A DNA stretch of 64,000 nt from Streptomyces agglomeratus (GCF_001746415.1 NZ_MEHJ01000001.1:7322501-7386500), one strand, 5' to 3'; positions 25,813 through 35,931 are shown, numbered from the stretch's first letter. Program-made: numbers and translations. The notes: a model not told the origin generated them from the letters alone.

Positions 25813-27569
25813 AGCCCTCCGACATCGCGGAGCGCGGCTCCCTGCGGGCACTGCTGCCCGCCCTCGGCCCCCACCGGGCCATGGTCGCGCGTACCTGCGC
25901 GGCAGCCCTCGTCGACCAGGCCGCGCTCGTCGCACTCGTGACGCTCGGCGCTCTCGCGGTGGGAGCCGCCGTCGTCGAACGCACCGCCCCCTCCGCCGCC
26001 GTGGTGACCGCACTGATCGCGCTCGTCGTCGTCCGGGCCCTGGCCACCTGGCGCGAGATGGACCTCTCGCACGACCTCGCATACCGGATCCTCGCCGAGC
26101 TGCGGGTACGGGTCTTCGACGGTCTCGCGCGCAGTGCCCCGGCCCGGATCGGGGGCCGCCGCAGCGGCGACCTGGCCGCGACGGCCATGGGAGACGTGGA
26201 GGCCCTGGAGTTCTTCTACGCCCACGCCATAGCCCAGCTCGCCGCGTCCGCCACGGTGTTCGGCGCCGGAACGGTGACCCTGGCCGTCATCGAGCCGCAC
26301 CTGCTGTTCGCGCTGATCCCGGTCGCGGTGCTGCTCGTTCTCGCGCCGCTCCTGGAGGGCCGGGGAAGGACCGTACGGGGCGCCCCGACGCGTGCGGCAG
26401 CCGCCGAACTGTCCGCGGAAGCCGTGCAGACGGTGGACGGACTGCGCGAACTGCTCGCCTTCGGCGCCCTGCGCCGCAGGCGCGCACGGCTCGCCTCGGC
26501 AGGGGCTGACCTCGCTGGCGCACAGCGCGCCGAACAGTCCTGGGAAGCGGCCGCCGCCGCGGTCCGCGACACGCTGGTGGTCGCCGCGGTGGCCGGGGTC
26601 GTCGCCCTGGCGGCTCACGCGGTCGCCATCGGGCGGCTCGACGGGCCGTGGGCCCCCGCCGCCATGGCGCTGGCGCTCGGCACCCTCGCCCCGGCCGCCG
26701 ACGCGGCCGCGGCGCTCGGCCAGGCGGGCGGACTGCGCCCGGCGGCCGCCCGCGTCGGCGCGGCGATCACGGCAGTCGCGGGCGCTCCGGAGCCCCTCGC
26801 ACCGCGCACGCTCCCCGACGGCCCGCTCGGCGTACGGCTGCGAGACGTCCGCTTCGACTACGGTGCCTCCCGGGTCCTCGACGGCGTCGACCTCACCGTA
26901 CGCGCGGGAGAGGCCGTCGCCCTCGTAGGAGCGTCCGGCGCGGGCAAGTCCACCTGCGCCCACCTGCTCGCGCGCTTCTGGGACCCGTCGGACGGAGCCG
27001 TCGAGCTGCTGCCGGCCGACGGCTCCCCGCCCGTGGACCTGCGCGAAGTGGCAGAGCCGGAACTGCGCCGCGCCGTGGCCGTGGTCGGCCAGGAGACGCC
27101 GCTCTTCCACGGCACCCTCGCCGACAACCTCCGGCTGAGCGCGCCGGAAGCGACCGACGCCGAACTGGCGGCGGTGGTCCGCAGCTGCGGCATCGACCGC
27201 TTCGTCACGGACCTCGACACGCGGGTCGGCGAACGCGGTACGACGCTGTCCGGTGGCCAGCGCGCCCGTATCTCACTCGCCCGGGCCCTGCTGGCCGATC
27301 CCCGCGTACTGGTCCTCGACGAGACGACGGCTCACCTCGACACGGCGGGCGACGCCGAACTCGCCGCGGCGCTCGCGGCGGCCTCCGCGACGCGCACCAC
27401 GCTCTGGATCGCGCACCGGCCGGCCACCGTCCGCAGGGCAGACCGCATCGCGGTACTCGTGTCGGGCCGCATCGCGGAGGAAGGGACGTGGGGTCAGCTC
27501 ACCGCCCACGAGGGCCCGTTCACCCGCGTCGTCGTGCCGCGAGCGCGTACGCCCATCGGCCGGACGTGA
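25809..27569 (+). CDS. ABC exporter-fold transporter subunit 2 (CydC-like)
   Basis: A 586-residue half transporter. Six helices occupy about residues 20-300 and REMDLSHDLAYRILAELRVRVFDGLARSAPAR is the typical coupling region. Walker A is GASGAGKST, signature LSGGQRARISLARALL, Walker B VLVLDETTAHLDT and H-loop WIAHRPAT, so both sites of the heterodimer look active. It ends the TOMM operon. The convergent molybdate operon stops 27 bp away, with no terminator hairpin seen. Confidence 0.85.
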   Translation: MKPSDIAERGSLRALLPALGPHRAMVARTCAAALVDQAALVALVTLGALAVGAAVVERTAPSAAVVTALIALVVVRALATWREMDLSHDLAYRILAELRVRVFDGLARSAPARIGGRRSGDLAATAMGDVEALEFFYAHAIAQLAASATVFGAGTVTLAVIEPHLLFALIPVAVLLVLAPLLEGRGRTVRGAPTRAAAAELSAEAVQTVDGLRELLAFGALRRRRARLASAGADLAGAQRAEQSWEAAAAAVRDTLVVAAVAGVVALAAHAVAIGRLDGPWAPAAMALALGTLAPAADAAAALGQAGGLRPAAARVGAAITAVAGAPEPLAPRTLPDGPLGVRLRDVRFDYGASRVLDGVDLTVRAGEAVALVGASGAGKSTCAHLLARFWDPSDGAVELLPADGSPPVDLREVAEPELRRAVAVVGQETPLFHGTLADNLRLSAPEATDAELAAVVRSCGIDRFVTDLDTRVGERGTTLSGGQRARISLARALLADPRVLVLDETTAHLDTAGDAELAAALAAASATRTTLWIAHRPATVRRADRIAVLVSGRIAEEGTWGQLTAHEGPFTRVVVPRARTPIGRT

Positions 27570-27596
27570 GTACGACGCGACCCGTGCGGCCCGCCC

Positions 27597-29531
27597 CTAC
27601 AACGCCACGACGGTCGTCTCGGTCGCTTTGACGCTGGTCCATACGGAGGTTCCGTCGCCGAGACGGAGTTCGGCGGCGGCCTGCGGGGTGATCTCGGCCA
27701 CGAGGTCCGGCGCCCGGTCCGAGGTGATCAGGACGCGCAGCCGGCTGCCCGACGCGGTGATCTCGCGGACGGTGCCGGGCCAGACGTTGCGGGGACTTCC
27801 GGTGGGCTTGTCGCGGTGTACGGAGACGGCTTCCGGGGCGATGATCGCGAGCGCGTCGGTTCCGGCGGGCAGCGGTTCCGCGACGACCAGCGTTTCGCCG
27901 CCGGCCAGTTGGAGGCCGTTGGCGGTGGCGGTGCCGGGCCAGGCGTTGCGCCCGAGCATCCTGGCGACCCAGGGCGAGCGGGGGTGGCGGGTGACCTCGG
28001 CGGGCGGGGCGTCCTGGAGGGCGCGGCCGTCGTCGAGCACGAGGACGCGGTCGGCCAGCGACACGGCTTCGACGGGGTCGTGGGTCACGATCAGGCAGAC
28101 GCCGCCGAAGCCGGCGAGGTGGTTGCGCAGGGTGTGGCGGACATGGGCGCGGGTGGTCTGGTCGAGGGCCGCGAGGGGTTCGTCGAGGAGCAGCAGCCGT
28201 GGCCGGGTGGCCAGTGCGCGGGCGAGGGCGACGCGCTGGGCCTGGCCGCCGGACACCTCGGCGGGTTTCCGGTGCGCGAGGTGGCCGACGCCGAGGCGGT
28301 CGAGCCACTCCTGTGCGCCGCGGCGGGCCTCGGCGCGCGGCACGCCGTGAGCCCGGAGCCCGTACGCCGTGTTGGCCAGCGCGCTGAGGTGGGGGAAGAG
28401 AGCGCCGTCCTGGGGCACCCAGGCCACCCCGCGCCGGTGCGGGGGAAGCCGGGTGACGTCGGTGTCGCCGAGGCGCAGCGTGGCGTGGGCGCGCGGGGTC
28501 AGCCCGAGGAGTGCGCGCAGGAGGGTGGTCTTGCCCGCGCCGTTGGGGCCGACGACGGCAATGGTGGTACCCGGCGCGGCGTCGAGCGTGAGCCGGTTGA
28601 AGCCGGTGACCTCGGCGTGCAGGGCCCAGTTCTCCCGCGGTCCGGCCGGCCCGGCAGCGGCGCCCACGTCGGCAGCGGCCGGCTCGGGTTCGTCCGCCGC
28701 GGGCCCGGATTCCCGCGCGCGGGCGGCCGGTGCGCCGGTCCAGCGGCCGCGCAGTGCCACGAGGACCAGCATGGCGATGGCGAGCAGGAGCAGGGAGACG
28801 GAGGTCGCCGCCTCCGGCTCGTCCTGGAGGAGCAGGTACACCTGGAGCGGCAGGGTCTGGGTGGTCCCGGGCAGGTTGCCGGCGAAGGTGATCGTCGCGC
28901 CGAACTCCCCCAGGGCGCGGGCCCAGGTGAGTGCGGCCCCCGCGACGAGACCCGGGGCGACCATCGGCAGCGTAACGGTGAAGAAGACACGTACGGGAGA
29001 AGCCCCCAGGGACGCGGCGGTCTCCTCGTAACGGGGCCGCAGTCCGCCGAGGGCGCCTTCCAGGCTGATGACGAGGAACGGCATGGCCACGAACGTCGCC
29101 GCGAGAACCGCGCCGGACGTGTGGAACGGCAGAGTGATGCCGAAGGTGTTCTCCAGCCACGGCCCCAGAAGGCCGCGCCGGCCGAAGGCGAGAAGGAGGG
29201 CCACGCCGCCGACCGTGGGCGGCAGCACCATGGGCAGCAGGACGAGGGAACGGACGAACGCCTTGCCGGGGAAAGGGACACGCGCGAGCAGCCAGGCGAG
29301 CGGGACACCGAGCAGCAGGGACAGGCCGAGCGCCCACAACGACACGACGAGCGAGAGCCTCAGCGCCTCGGTGGTACCCGGCCTGCTCAGGTGATCCGCG
29401 AGGTCGTTCCACTGCGTACGTACGAGCACCCCGATCAGCGGCAGCAGCAGGAAGGCGACGGCGAGCAGCGCCGGAATCCCCAGCAGAACGGGGGTGCGCG
29501 GGCCGGCTGCACGGCTGCGGAGGCGCTTCAT
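27597..29531 (-). CDS. modBC: Fused molybdate ABC permease-ATPase (ModBC)
   Basis: A 644-residue fusion. Residues about 1-270 are a ModB-type permease with six helices and the EAA loop ETAASLGASPVRVFFTVTLP. A linker of about 45 residues leads to a ModC-type ATPase with Walker A GPNGAGKTT, Q-loop WVPQDGALFPHLS, signature VSGGQAQRVALARALA, Walker B LLLLDEPLAALD and H-loop VTHDPVEA. A TOBE domain closes the protein (about 570-644). It imports molybdate, possibly tungstate, with the ModA protein encoded 81 nt upstream. Such fusions are common in streptomycetes. Confidence 0.9.
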   Translation of the reverse strand: MKRLRSRAAGPRTPVLLGIPALLAVAFLLLPLIGVLVRTQWNDLADHLSRPGTTEALRLSLVVSLWALGLSLLLGVPLAWLLARVPFPGKAFVRSLVLLPMVLPPTVGGVALLLAFGRRGLLGPWLENTFGITLPFHTSGAVLAATFVAMPFLVISLEGALGGLRPRYEETAASLGASPVRVFFTVTLPMVAPGLVAGAALTWARALGEFGATITFAGNLPGTTQTLPLQVYLLLQDEPEAATSVSLLLLAIAMLVLVALRGRWTGAPAARARESGPAADEPEPAAADVGAAAGPAGPRENWALHAEVTGFNRLTLDAAPGTTIAVVGPNGAGKTTLLRALLGLTPRAHATLRLGDTDVTRLPPHRRGVAWVPQDGALFPHLSALANTAYGLRAHGVPRAEARRGAQEWLDRLGVGHLAHRKPAEVSGGQAQRVALARALATRPRLLLLDEPLAALDQTTRAHVRHTLRNHLAGFGGVCLIVTHDPVEAVSLADRVLVLDDGRALQDAPPAEVTRHPRSPWVARMLGRNAWPGTATANGLQLAGGETLVVAEPLPAGTDALAIIAPEAVSVHRDKPTGSPRNVWPGTVREITASGSRLRVLITSDRAPDLVAEITPQAAAELRLGDGTSVWTSVKATETTVVAL

Positions 29532-29612
29532 CTTCGGTTCCCTGGGGGCGTGGTTGCGGTACGTACGCGGGAACCCGCTCTCCCGAGCCGGGCGCCCGCG
29601 TACGAAAGAGGG

Positions 29613-30428
29613 TTACGGCTGCTGGAACTCCGCGTCCGTGAAGATCTTCCGCGCCTCGGGGGAGGACAGCCACTTCACGAACGCCTCGGCCGCTTCCGCG
29701 TTCTCGGACGTCTTGAGTGTCGCGGCCGGGTACTCGGCGATCGCGTTCTGCGCGTCGGGGATCTCGATCGCGTCGACCTTGCCGGTCGCGGTGGCGGCGT
29801 CGGTCTTGTAGACGAGCCCCGCGTCGGCCTCGCCCAGCTCGACCTTGCTGAGCACGGCGCGGACGTTCGGCTCCTGCGACACCGGATTCACGCTGATCTT
29901 CTGGGCGTCCAGGATCTTCTGGCTGTAGCGGCCGACCGGGACCTCGGGTGCGGCCAGTACCACCTTCAGACCGGTGTCCGCGAGGTCCTTGAGTCCCTGG
30001 ACCTTCTTCGGATTGCCCTCGCCCGTCGCGATGACCAGACGGTTCTTGGCGATGACCGTCGCGGCGCCGGTGTCGGTCTTCAGCGCGTCCATGGTCTTGG
30101 TGTCGGCCGTGACCAGGGCGTCGGCGGGGGCGCCCTGCCTGACCTGAGCGGCGAGTTCCTGGGAGCCGGCGAAGGAGAAGGTGAGCTTCGTACCCGGGTG
30201 GGCCTTCTCGTAGGCGGCGCCCGCTGTCTTGAAGACGTCGGTCAGTGAGGCTGCGGCCAGCACGGTCAGATCGGCCTCGGGTGAGTCGGTCGCCGAGGTG
30301 CCGGTCTTGTTTCTGGTGTCCTTCCTGGTCCCGTTGTCGCTGCCGCAGGCGGCGAGCGGGACGAGGAGGGCAGTGGTCACGACTGCGGCGGCGACGCGGC
30401 GTCCGGCCGATGGGAGAGCGAGGGACAT
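29613..30428 (-). CDS. modA: Molybdate-binding lipoprotein ModA
   Basis: A 271-residue periplasmic-binding-type lipoprotein with lipobox PLAACG near residue 26. LTVLAAASLTDVFKTAGAAYEKAHPGTKLTFSFAGSQELAAQVRQGAPADALVTAD carries the oxyanion-binding serines of ModA. It is followed by DAGLVYKTDAATATGKVDAIEIPD and the C-terminal FVKWLSSPEARKIFTDAEF, all standard. ATG at 30428 has AAGGAG about 11 nt upstream; a GTG eight codons earlier is in frame but unsupported. Confidence 0.92.
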   Translation of the reverse strand: MSLALPSAGRRVAAAVVTTALLVPLAACGSDNGTRKDTRNKTGTSATDSPEADLTVLAAASLTDVFKTAGAAYEKAHPGTKLTFSFAGSQELAAQVRQGAPADALVTADTKTMDALKTDTGAATVIAKNRLVIATGEGNPKKVQGLKDLADTGLKVVLAAPEVPVGRYSQKILDAQKISVNPVSQEPNVRAVLSKVELGEADAGLVYKTDAATATGKVDAIEIPDAQNAIAEYPAATLKTSENAEAAEAFVKWLSSPEARKIFTDAEFQQP

Positions 30429-30527
30429 GACGGTGGGACTCCTTGGGAACACGGCCGGCGGACGCCGTCCGGGCGGATGGTGACGAGCCGCGCCGGGGAC
30501 GGGCGACGCCGCTGGACGAACAAGGGG

Positions 30528-30923
30528 TCAGGTGCGGTCGATGTGCACGCTGGTCGACTTCACGCGGGCGGTGGCCTGCATGCCGACCTCCAGACCCAGT
30601 TCCTCGACGGCCTCCCGGGTGAGGAGCGAGACGAGGCGGTGCGGACCCGCCTGGATCTCCACCTGAGCCGCGACGTCGCCGAGCTTCACGGCGGTGACGA
30701 TGCCCGGAAAGGCGTTGCGGGCGGAGGTGTACGGGGCGTCCTCCTCGCCGGGGCCGCTCTGTCCGACCTCGATGGAGAAGGCCGCCAGATCACGGCCGTC
30801 GATGAGGCGGCGCCCGCTCTCGTCGCGATGGGTCGCGACCCGGCCGGCATCCGCCCAGCGGCGCGCGGTGTCAGGGCTGACGCCGAGCAGGCGTGCCGCC
30901 TGTCCGATGGTATAGGACTGCAT
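30528..30923 (-). CDS. HTH-TOBE molybdenum-responsive regulator
   Basis: A 131-residue protein. The N-terminal half (YTIGQAARLLGVSPDTARRWADAGRV) is a MerR/excisionase-like helix-turn-helix. The C-terminal half (NAFPGIVTAVKLGDVAAQVEIQAGPHRLVSLLTREAVEELGLEVGMQATARVKSTSVHI) is a TOBE/Mop oxyanion-binding domain. It is the first gene before modA and modBC and probably controls them in response to molybdate, replacing ModE. No strong ribosome site precedes ATG 30923. The inverted repeats at 30930-30989 are its likely operator. Confidence 0.82.
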   Translation of the reverse strand: MQSYTIGQAARLLGVSPDTARRWADAGRVATHRDESGRRLIDGRDLAAFSIEVGQSGPGEEDAPYTSARNAFPGIVTAVKLGDVAAQVEIQAGPHRLVSLLTREAVEELGLEVGMQATARVKSTSVHIDRT

Positions 30924-30929
30924 GTGCGC

Positions 30930-30989
30930 CAAGATATGTCTTGATACCTGGCATCTGCAAGCATCTGTCGGATGCTTCATGGCAGATGC
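30930..30989. promoter_or_regulatory. Nested inverted repeats upstream of the molybdate operon
   Basis: CAAGA and TCTTG (30930-30943) flank TATG just before the regulator gene. Next, GCATCTGC (30951-30958) and GCAGATGC (30982-30989) enclose a second pair, AGCATC and GATGCT (30960-30965, 30971-30976), around TGTCG. The repeats could be operators for the HTH-TOBE protein or an RNA hairpin. Confidence 0.5.
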
Positions 30990-31148
30990 GGTCTGCCTTG
31001 GACAATGTGACGAACCGCCTGTCGGCGCGCCTGCGCGAGAGCGCCGTCCGCCCCTTCCCCCGGCGGCCCGGCCCTGCTGCGCGCGCCGTGACGCCGTACC
31101 GGTGGGAGAGTCGGAGAGCGCGTGCCCGTGCGACCGGAGGTGCTGCTC

Positions 31149-31949
31149 GTGGAGACCGTCCTGATCACCGGTGGGACCGGCCACCTCGGCCGTGACGTGG
31201 TCGCTGAGCTGAAACCCCGGTACCGGGTGCGGGTGCTCGCCCGGTCGCCGGGTCCGGATCCCGACGTGGAGTGGGTGAAGGGCGATCTGGCCACCGGCGC
31301 GGGGGTGCCGGAAGCGGTGGCGGGCGCGCGGATCGTGGTGCACGCCGCGACGCTGTCCCCGGCCGCCCGGCGCGGCTACCTGTTGCCGGCGGACTTCTGG
31401 CGCAGCCCTCCCCAGGTCGACGTCGACGGCACCCGACGGCTGCTCGACGAAACCCGCAGGGCGGGCGTCGCCCATGTCGCCCACATCTCGATCGTCGGGG
31501 TCGGCCGTTCGTCCATCCCCTACATGCGGGTCAAGCGCACGGCCGAGGAACTGGTACGGGGGAGCGGAGTGCCCTGGTCCGTCCTGCGGGCCACGCAGTT
31601 CCACTGGCTGGCCGACCGGATGCTCGGCAAGGCCGCGAGGCTGCCGTTGCCGGCCGTACCGGGCTCCCTGGTCGCCCAGCCCGTGGACTCGCGAGACTTC
31701 GCCGCGTACGTGGCCGACCGCGTGCGGGAGGGGCCGGGCGGGGACTGCGCGGAGTTCGGCGGCCCCGAGGTGCTGGAGCTGCGTGACCTGGCCGGACAGT
31801 GGCAGCGGGCCCGTGGCCGGGCGCTGCGCGTGCTGAACGTGCCCGTACCGGCCCGTGTCCGGCAGGCGGCCCGTGACATGACGGCTCCCCACGGCCGCCT
31901 GGGCCGGACCACCTGGTCGCAGTGGCTGAACACCCACGGACCCGAATGA
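31149..31949 (+). CDS. NAD(P)-binding SDR/NmrA-like protein
   Basis: A 266-residue atypical short-chain dehydrogenase. VLITGGTGHLGRDVVAEL is the Rossmann GxxGxxG motif. VEWVKGDLATG and VVHAATLSP follow in register, and HISIVGVGRSSIPYMRVKRTAEELV supplies a tyrosine-x3-lysine-like pair (YMRVK). The family includes nucleotide-sugar and flavin or quinone-related enzymes; the substrate is unknown. GTG at 31149 is set by GGAGG 8 nt upstream. It overlaps the next gene by ATGA. Confidence 0.8.
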   Translation: METVLITGGTGHLGRDVVAELKPRYRVRVLARSPGPDPDVEWVKGDLATGAGVPEAVAGARIVVHAATLSPAARRGYLLPADFWRSPPQVDVDGTRRLLDETRRAGVAHVAHISIVGVGRSSIPYMRVKRTAEELVRGSGVPWSVLRATQFHWLADRMLGKAARLPLPAVPGSLVAQPVDSRDFAAYVADRVREGPGGDCAEFGGPEVLELRDLAGQWQRARGRALRVLNVPVPARVRQAARDMTAPHGRLGRTTWSQWLNTHGPE

Positions 31950-32794
31950 GCACCGAGGAGCGGCCCACCCCGAGGACCATGGGAAGGCACGCGGTCAGGG
32001 AAGGGCGCTTCACCCGCCGCGGGGCGGATCTCGTCTACGACGACGCGGGCAGCGGCCCCCTCGCCGTGTACGCGCACGGCGGCCTCGTCAGTCCGGCGGT
32101 CGAGGACCGCATGGGCCTGTTCGACTGGCTGCCGCTGCTGGACGCGGGCCGGCGCCTGGTCCGCTACGACGCCCGGGCCCACGGCCGGTCCACCGGTGAA
32201 CCCGTGGACACCGACTACGCGTATGCTTCGCTCGCGGATGATCTGCTGAGCCTGCTCGACCACCTGGGCACCGCCGAGCCCGTCGACGCCATGGGCGCGT
32301 CCATGGGGTGCGGCACCGTACTGCACGCCGCCGTGCGGGCGCCCGACCGGTTCTCGCGGCTGGTCCTGCTCGTCCCGCCCACCGCCTGGGCGACGCGCGG
32401 GGCCTATGCGCGGGCCAACCGGGCCTCCGCCGACGCCATCGAACGCGAGGGAGCGGACGAGTGGTGGGCAGCCCGGCGGAACGAACCGCGCCCAGCGGCG
32501 GTGGCCGGCGTTCCGGTGTTCCCGCCCACCCCGGCCGAGCGGGTGCTGCCGTCCGTCCTGCGCGGCCTGGCGCTGTCCGACCTGCCCCCGCCCGCCGAGA
32601 TCGCCGCGCTGCGCCGGCCGGCCCTCGTCCTGGCCTGGGCGGACGATCCGGGCCATCCGCTGTCGACCGCCGAAGCACTGGCCGGCTCACTGCCGTACGC
32701 CGGCCTGCACGTGTCCCGGACCCGCGCCGACATCCGCACCTGGGGCGAACGCGTCGCTGAGTTCCTGACCCGGCCGTCCCCACCGGCCCCCTGA
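31946..32794 (+). CDS. Alpha/beta hydrolase
   Basis: A 282-residue alpha/beta-hydrolase fold protein. AVYAHGGLVSPA is the oxyanion-hole region, YDARAHGRSTG follows, and MGASMGCGTVLHAA is the nucleophile elbow with serine. A likely acid is in LAWADDPGHP; the C-terminal histidine (GLHVSR) is plausible. It is translationally coupled to the SDR protein, so both may act on one small molecule. No more specific role can be given. Confidence 0.78.
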   Translation: MSTEERPTPRTMGRHAVREGRFTRRGADLVYDDAGSGPLAVYAHGGLVSPAVEDRMGLFDWLPLLDAGRRLVRYDARAHGRSTGEPVDTDYAYASLADDLLSLLDHLGTAEPVDAMGASMGCGTVLHAAVRAPDRFSRLVLLVPPTAWATRGAYARANRASADAIEREGADEWWAARRNEPRPAAVAGVPVFPPTPAERVLPSVLRGLALSDLPPPAEIAALRRPALVLAWADDPGHPLSTAEALAGSLPYAGLHVSRTRADIRTWGERVAEFLTRPSPPAP

Positions 32795-32841
32795 AGGCCC
32801 TCGGGCGCCGCTGTCAGAGGCTCCCCCTATGCTTCCGGCTC

Positions 32842-33582
32842 GTGACGATCAAGAACAGGCTCGACGCGTTGCTGGAAGCCGGATTCACGGACCGCCTGGG
32901 TGAGCGGGACCGAGGACTGCTGGCACGCCGCGCACTGCTCAAGTCGTGCCACGAGGAGCCCTCGTGGTACCTCCCCGACAGCTGGTGGTTCGCGGTGCCG
33001 GGTGAGAGCTACGAGGGCCTGTTCACGGCTCTGGACCTGCACGACCGGTTCCCCGTCACCCTCGGCGAAGGGGCCGACGTGACGCGGCTGCCGTCCCGGC
33101 GCGGAGCGGTCCCCGTCTTCGTGACGCCCGAACTCGACGGCTGGCGGCTGATATGCGGGAATCTGGAGGACGTGGTCGGCCTCGACTGGGACGAGTGGAT
33201 GGAGGCGGTGGAACGGCTGAGCGCCCACTGCGGCGAGGCCCAGATGTTCTGCGAGGACATCGCCGGAGGAACCAACATCTGGGTGGTCGCCGAGCACGGA
33301 CGCATCCGGCGCCGGTACGCGTGCGACGGGGACCCGGAGTGGACCGGCGAGCCGCTGCCGTGGGAGGAACTGCTCCCCGACGCCCCGTACTTCGACCCGG
33401 ATTCCGGCGAGGCCGAGCCCAACGAGGGCACCGCGGACGTGGCCGAGGCATGCGGTCACCTGTCGGTGGACCCCACCCGGATCGGCGCCCGCACCACCGT
33501 GCGCGGCCATGGCTGGCTGGCGCTCAGCGCACCGGGGGTGGGCCACCAGGATCTCCGGGGAGTCACAGGTTCCGGCCGCTGA
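32842..33582 (+). CDS. Hypothetical protein
   Basis: A 246-residue cytosolic protein that I do not recognise. It is rich in acidic and aromatic residues, for example SWYLPDSWWFAVPGESYEGLF and LDWDEWMEAVERLSAHCG, and has no signal or membrane segment. TATGCT at 32829-32834 lies just before the GTG and no ribosome binding site is seen, which fits a leaderless transcript. It stands alone between the hydrolase and the convergent signalling genes. Confidence 0.6.
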   Translation: MTIKNRLDALLEAGFTDRLGERDRGLLARRALLKSCHEEPSWYLPDSWWFAVPGESYEGLFTALDLHDRFPVTLGEGADVTRLPSRRGAVPVFVTPELDGWRLICGNLEDVVGLDWDEWMEAVERLSAHCGEAQMFCEDIAGGTNIWVVAEHGRIRRRYACDGDPEWTGEPLPWEELLPDAPYFDPDSGEAEPNEGTADVAEACGHLSVDPTRIGARTTVRGHGWLALSAPGVGHQDLRGVTGSGR

Positions 33583-33613
33583 CCCGAGGCCGCCGCGCCG
33601 CGCACCCCCTCCG

Positions 33614-35931
33614 TCACCTCAGGTGCACGCCGATCAGGCACGTGTCGTCATCGGTGTCCGAGCGGCTGTGGGTCAGCAGCCGGTCCAGGTACTTGTCGAG
33701 TTCCGGGACCGGTTTCTGTGCGACCGACAGCAGATGGTCCAGCGACTGCTGCACCGAGAGGTCGCGCCGCTCGATCAGGCCGTCGGTGTACATGAGCAGC
33801 CGGTCCTCGGCCTCCAGCGTGACGAGGTGCTCCTCGTACGGCGCGTCGGGCATCGCGCCGAGCAGGATGCCGCCAGGCAGGGGCAGCGCGGCGGCCTCGC
33901 CGCCGCGTACCAGCACGGGCGGAGGATGCCCCGCGCGGGCCCAGCGCAACTGCCGTGTCTCCGGGTTGTAGATGCCGCAGATCGCCGTGGCCGTCACCTG
34001 GTCGGTCAGGTGGTGGGCCACCGAGTTCAGCCAGCCGAGCAGTTGCGCCGGGCCGGCCCCCGTCGCGGCGAGGCCCCGCAGCGCGTTCCGCAGCACGACC
34101 ATGCCGGTCGCGGCCTTGATGCCGTGCCCGGCGACGTCGCCCACCGCCAGCATCACCGACTTGGAGGGCAGTACGACCGCGTCGTACCAGTCGCCTCCCA
34201 CGAGGTGACCCTCCTCGGCCGGCCGGTACCGCACGGCGACCCGCAGTCCGGACGTGTCGACCGCCGGGGGAGAGGGAGGCATGATCGCCTGCTGAAGTTG
34301 CAGTGCGAGGCGGTTGCGTTCGGCGGACTGCTGCTCCGAGTCGGCCAGCCGGTCCCGGGTGGCGGCCAGGGCGACTTCGGTCCAGTGCTGGGCGGAGACG
34401 TCCTGGTAGGCCCCGCGGACGGCGACGAGTTGTCCGACGGGGCCGGTGACGGGTTCGGCGACGATACGGATGTGCCGCACCACCCCGTCGGCCCGTTGCA
34501 GCCGGAACGCGGTGGAAGCGGAGTGCCGGTGGTGCAGCAGCGTACGCAGGAAGCGGCCGATCGCCACCGAGTCGTCCGGGTGGGCGTGCTTGTGCAGCCT
34601 TTCGAGCGGGACCGGGGACGACGTGGGCGGCAGCCCGAACAGCGAGAACAGCTGGCTGTTCCAAATGACCTGCCGGCTGACGAGGTTCTCCTCGAAGCCG
34701 CCGATGCGCCCCAGCCGCTGCGCGTGCTGGAGGAGTTCGGCCAACCGGGCCGTCTCACTCTCGACGCGCCAGGTCAGCAGCACGCTGTCGCCGAACCTGG
34801 ACATCCCCACCGACGCGACCGTGCTGAGCGGTACGTCGGCCACCAGCGTGCCGAGGGCCATCCGTTCCGAGCGGAACGGCTCGCCCGTGGCGTGGACCCG
34901 CAGGACGTGCTCGTACAGACCGCCCTCGCGGGCCGTCAGCGGATACGCCTCCAGCAGGCTCATGCCGGTGACCGTGGAGCGGGGGCGTCCGGCGAGGTCG
35001 GTGAAGTGCGCGTTGGTGTGGGCGATGCGGAAGTCCGACACCGCGTCCTGACCGTCGATCAGCGGACGCAGCACCAGAGCGGGATCGAGCAGCCCGTCCG
35101 CGAGATCGCCCAGGGCGTTCATGGCGTCGTCGGGGTGATGGGCGGTGCTGCTTGCTCCCAGGTCCGTGCCCGGCAGCGTGTGCGCGCACAGGTCGGCCAG
35201 CGCGTCGAGCTGCCGGGTGGTCGCGGCAGTGAGCGGTGGCTGCGGGTGCGGCCAGCACACCTCCAGTACGCCGAGTATGCGGCCGGCGCTCTCCGCCGGC
35301 AGCAGCGCCCGGGCGCCGCCGCCGCCGCGTCGCCCGCCGATGCCGAGCGCGCCGGCGGGCGGGCTGCCGTACCACTGGGGCTTGCGTTCGGTCAGGGCGC
35401 GCTGCGCGAGCGTCCCGACGCCGGGCGGTACGTACCTCCACCGTTCGGCCTCCCCGCGCGGGAAGCCGGCGTGACCGGCCAGGACGAGGGCGCCGTCCTG
35501 CCCTGCCGCCCACAGGGCCAGCGCGTCCGCGCCGAGCGGGGCGAGCGCCTGGTCGAGCAGGGCCTCCGCCGCGGACTGTGCGTCGCTGGACAGTGAACCG
35601 GCTTCCGCGGCCCGCAGCCGCAGCACCGCTCCGGGGGCGCCCTTCGTGTCCGAGTGCGCCGCCGTGGGCGGCAGGACCTCCGTGACGGCGTCGCCGGACG
35701 CGGCGTTGACGACGTCGGCCGCGAGTTCCAGCAGCGGCAGCCGGGCGGCTTCCGCGAGCGACTCCAGGTGCTGCGCGGCCTCCGTCGGCCCGCCGTGACC
35801 CCGCTCGACCAGGATGCCGGTGGCGATCCCGATCAGGGCGCGGGCATCGGTCGTCTCCTGCGCGAGGGCGAGGTCGCTGCGCAGCTGCTCCACGGTGGCC
35901 GCGAGTGCGTCGAGTCGCTGATCGCCCCCGG

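Noticed and set aside
30930..30989. Molybdenum-cofactor riboswitch
   Set aside because: The region is too short and lacks the multi-helix core; simple inverted repeats explain it.
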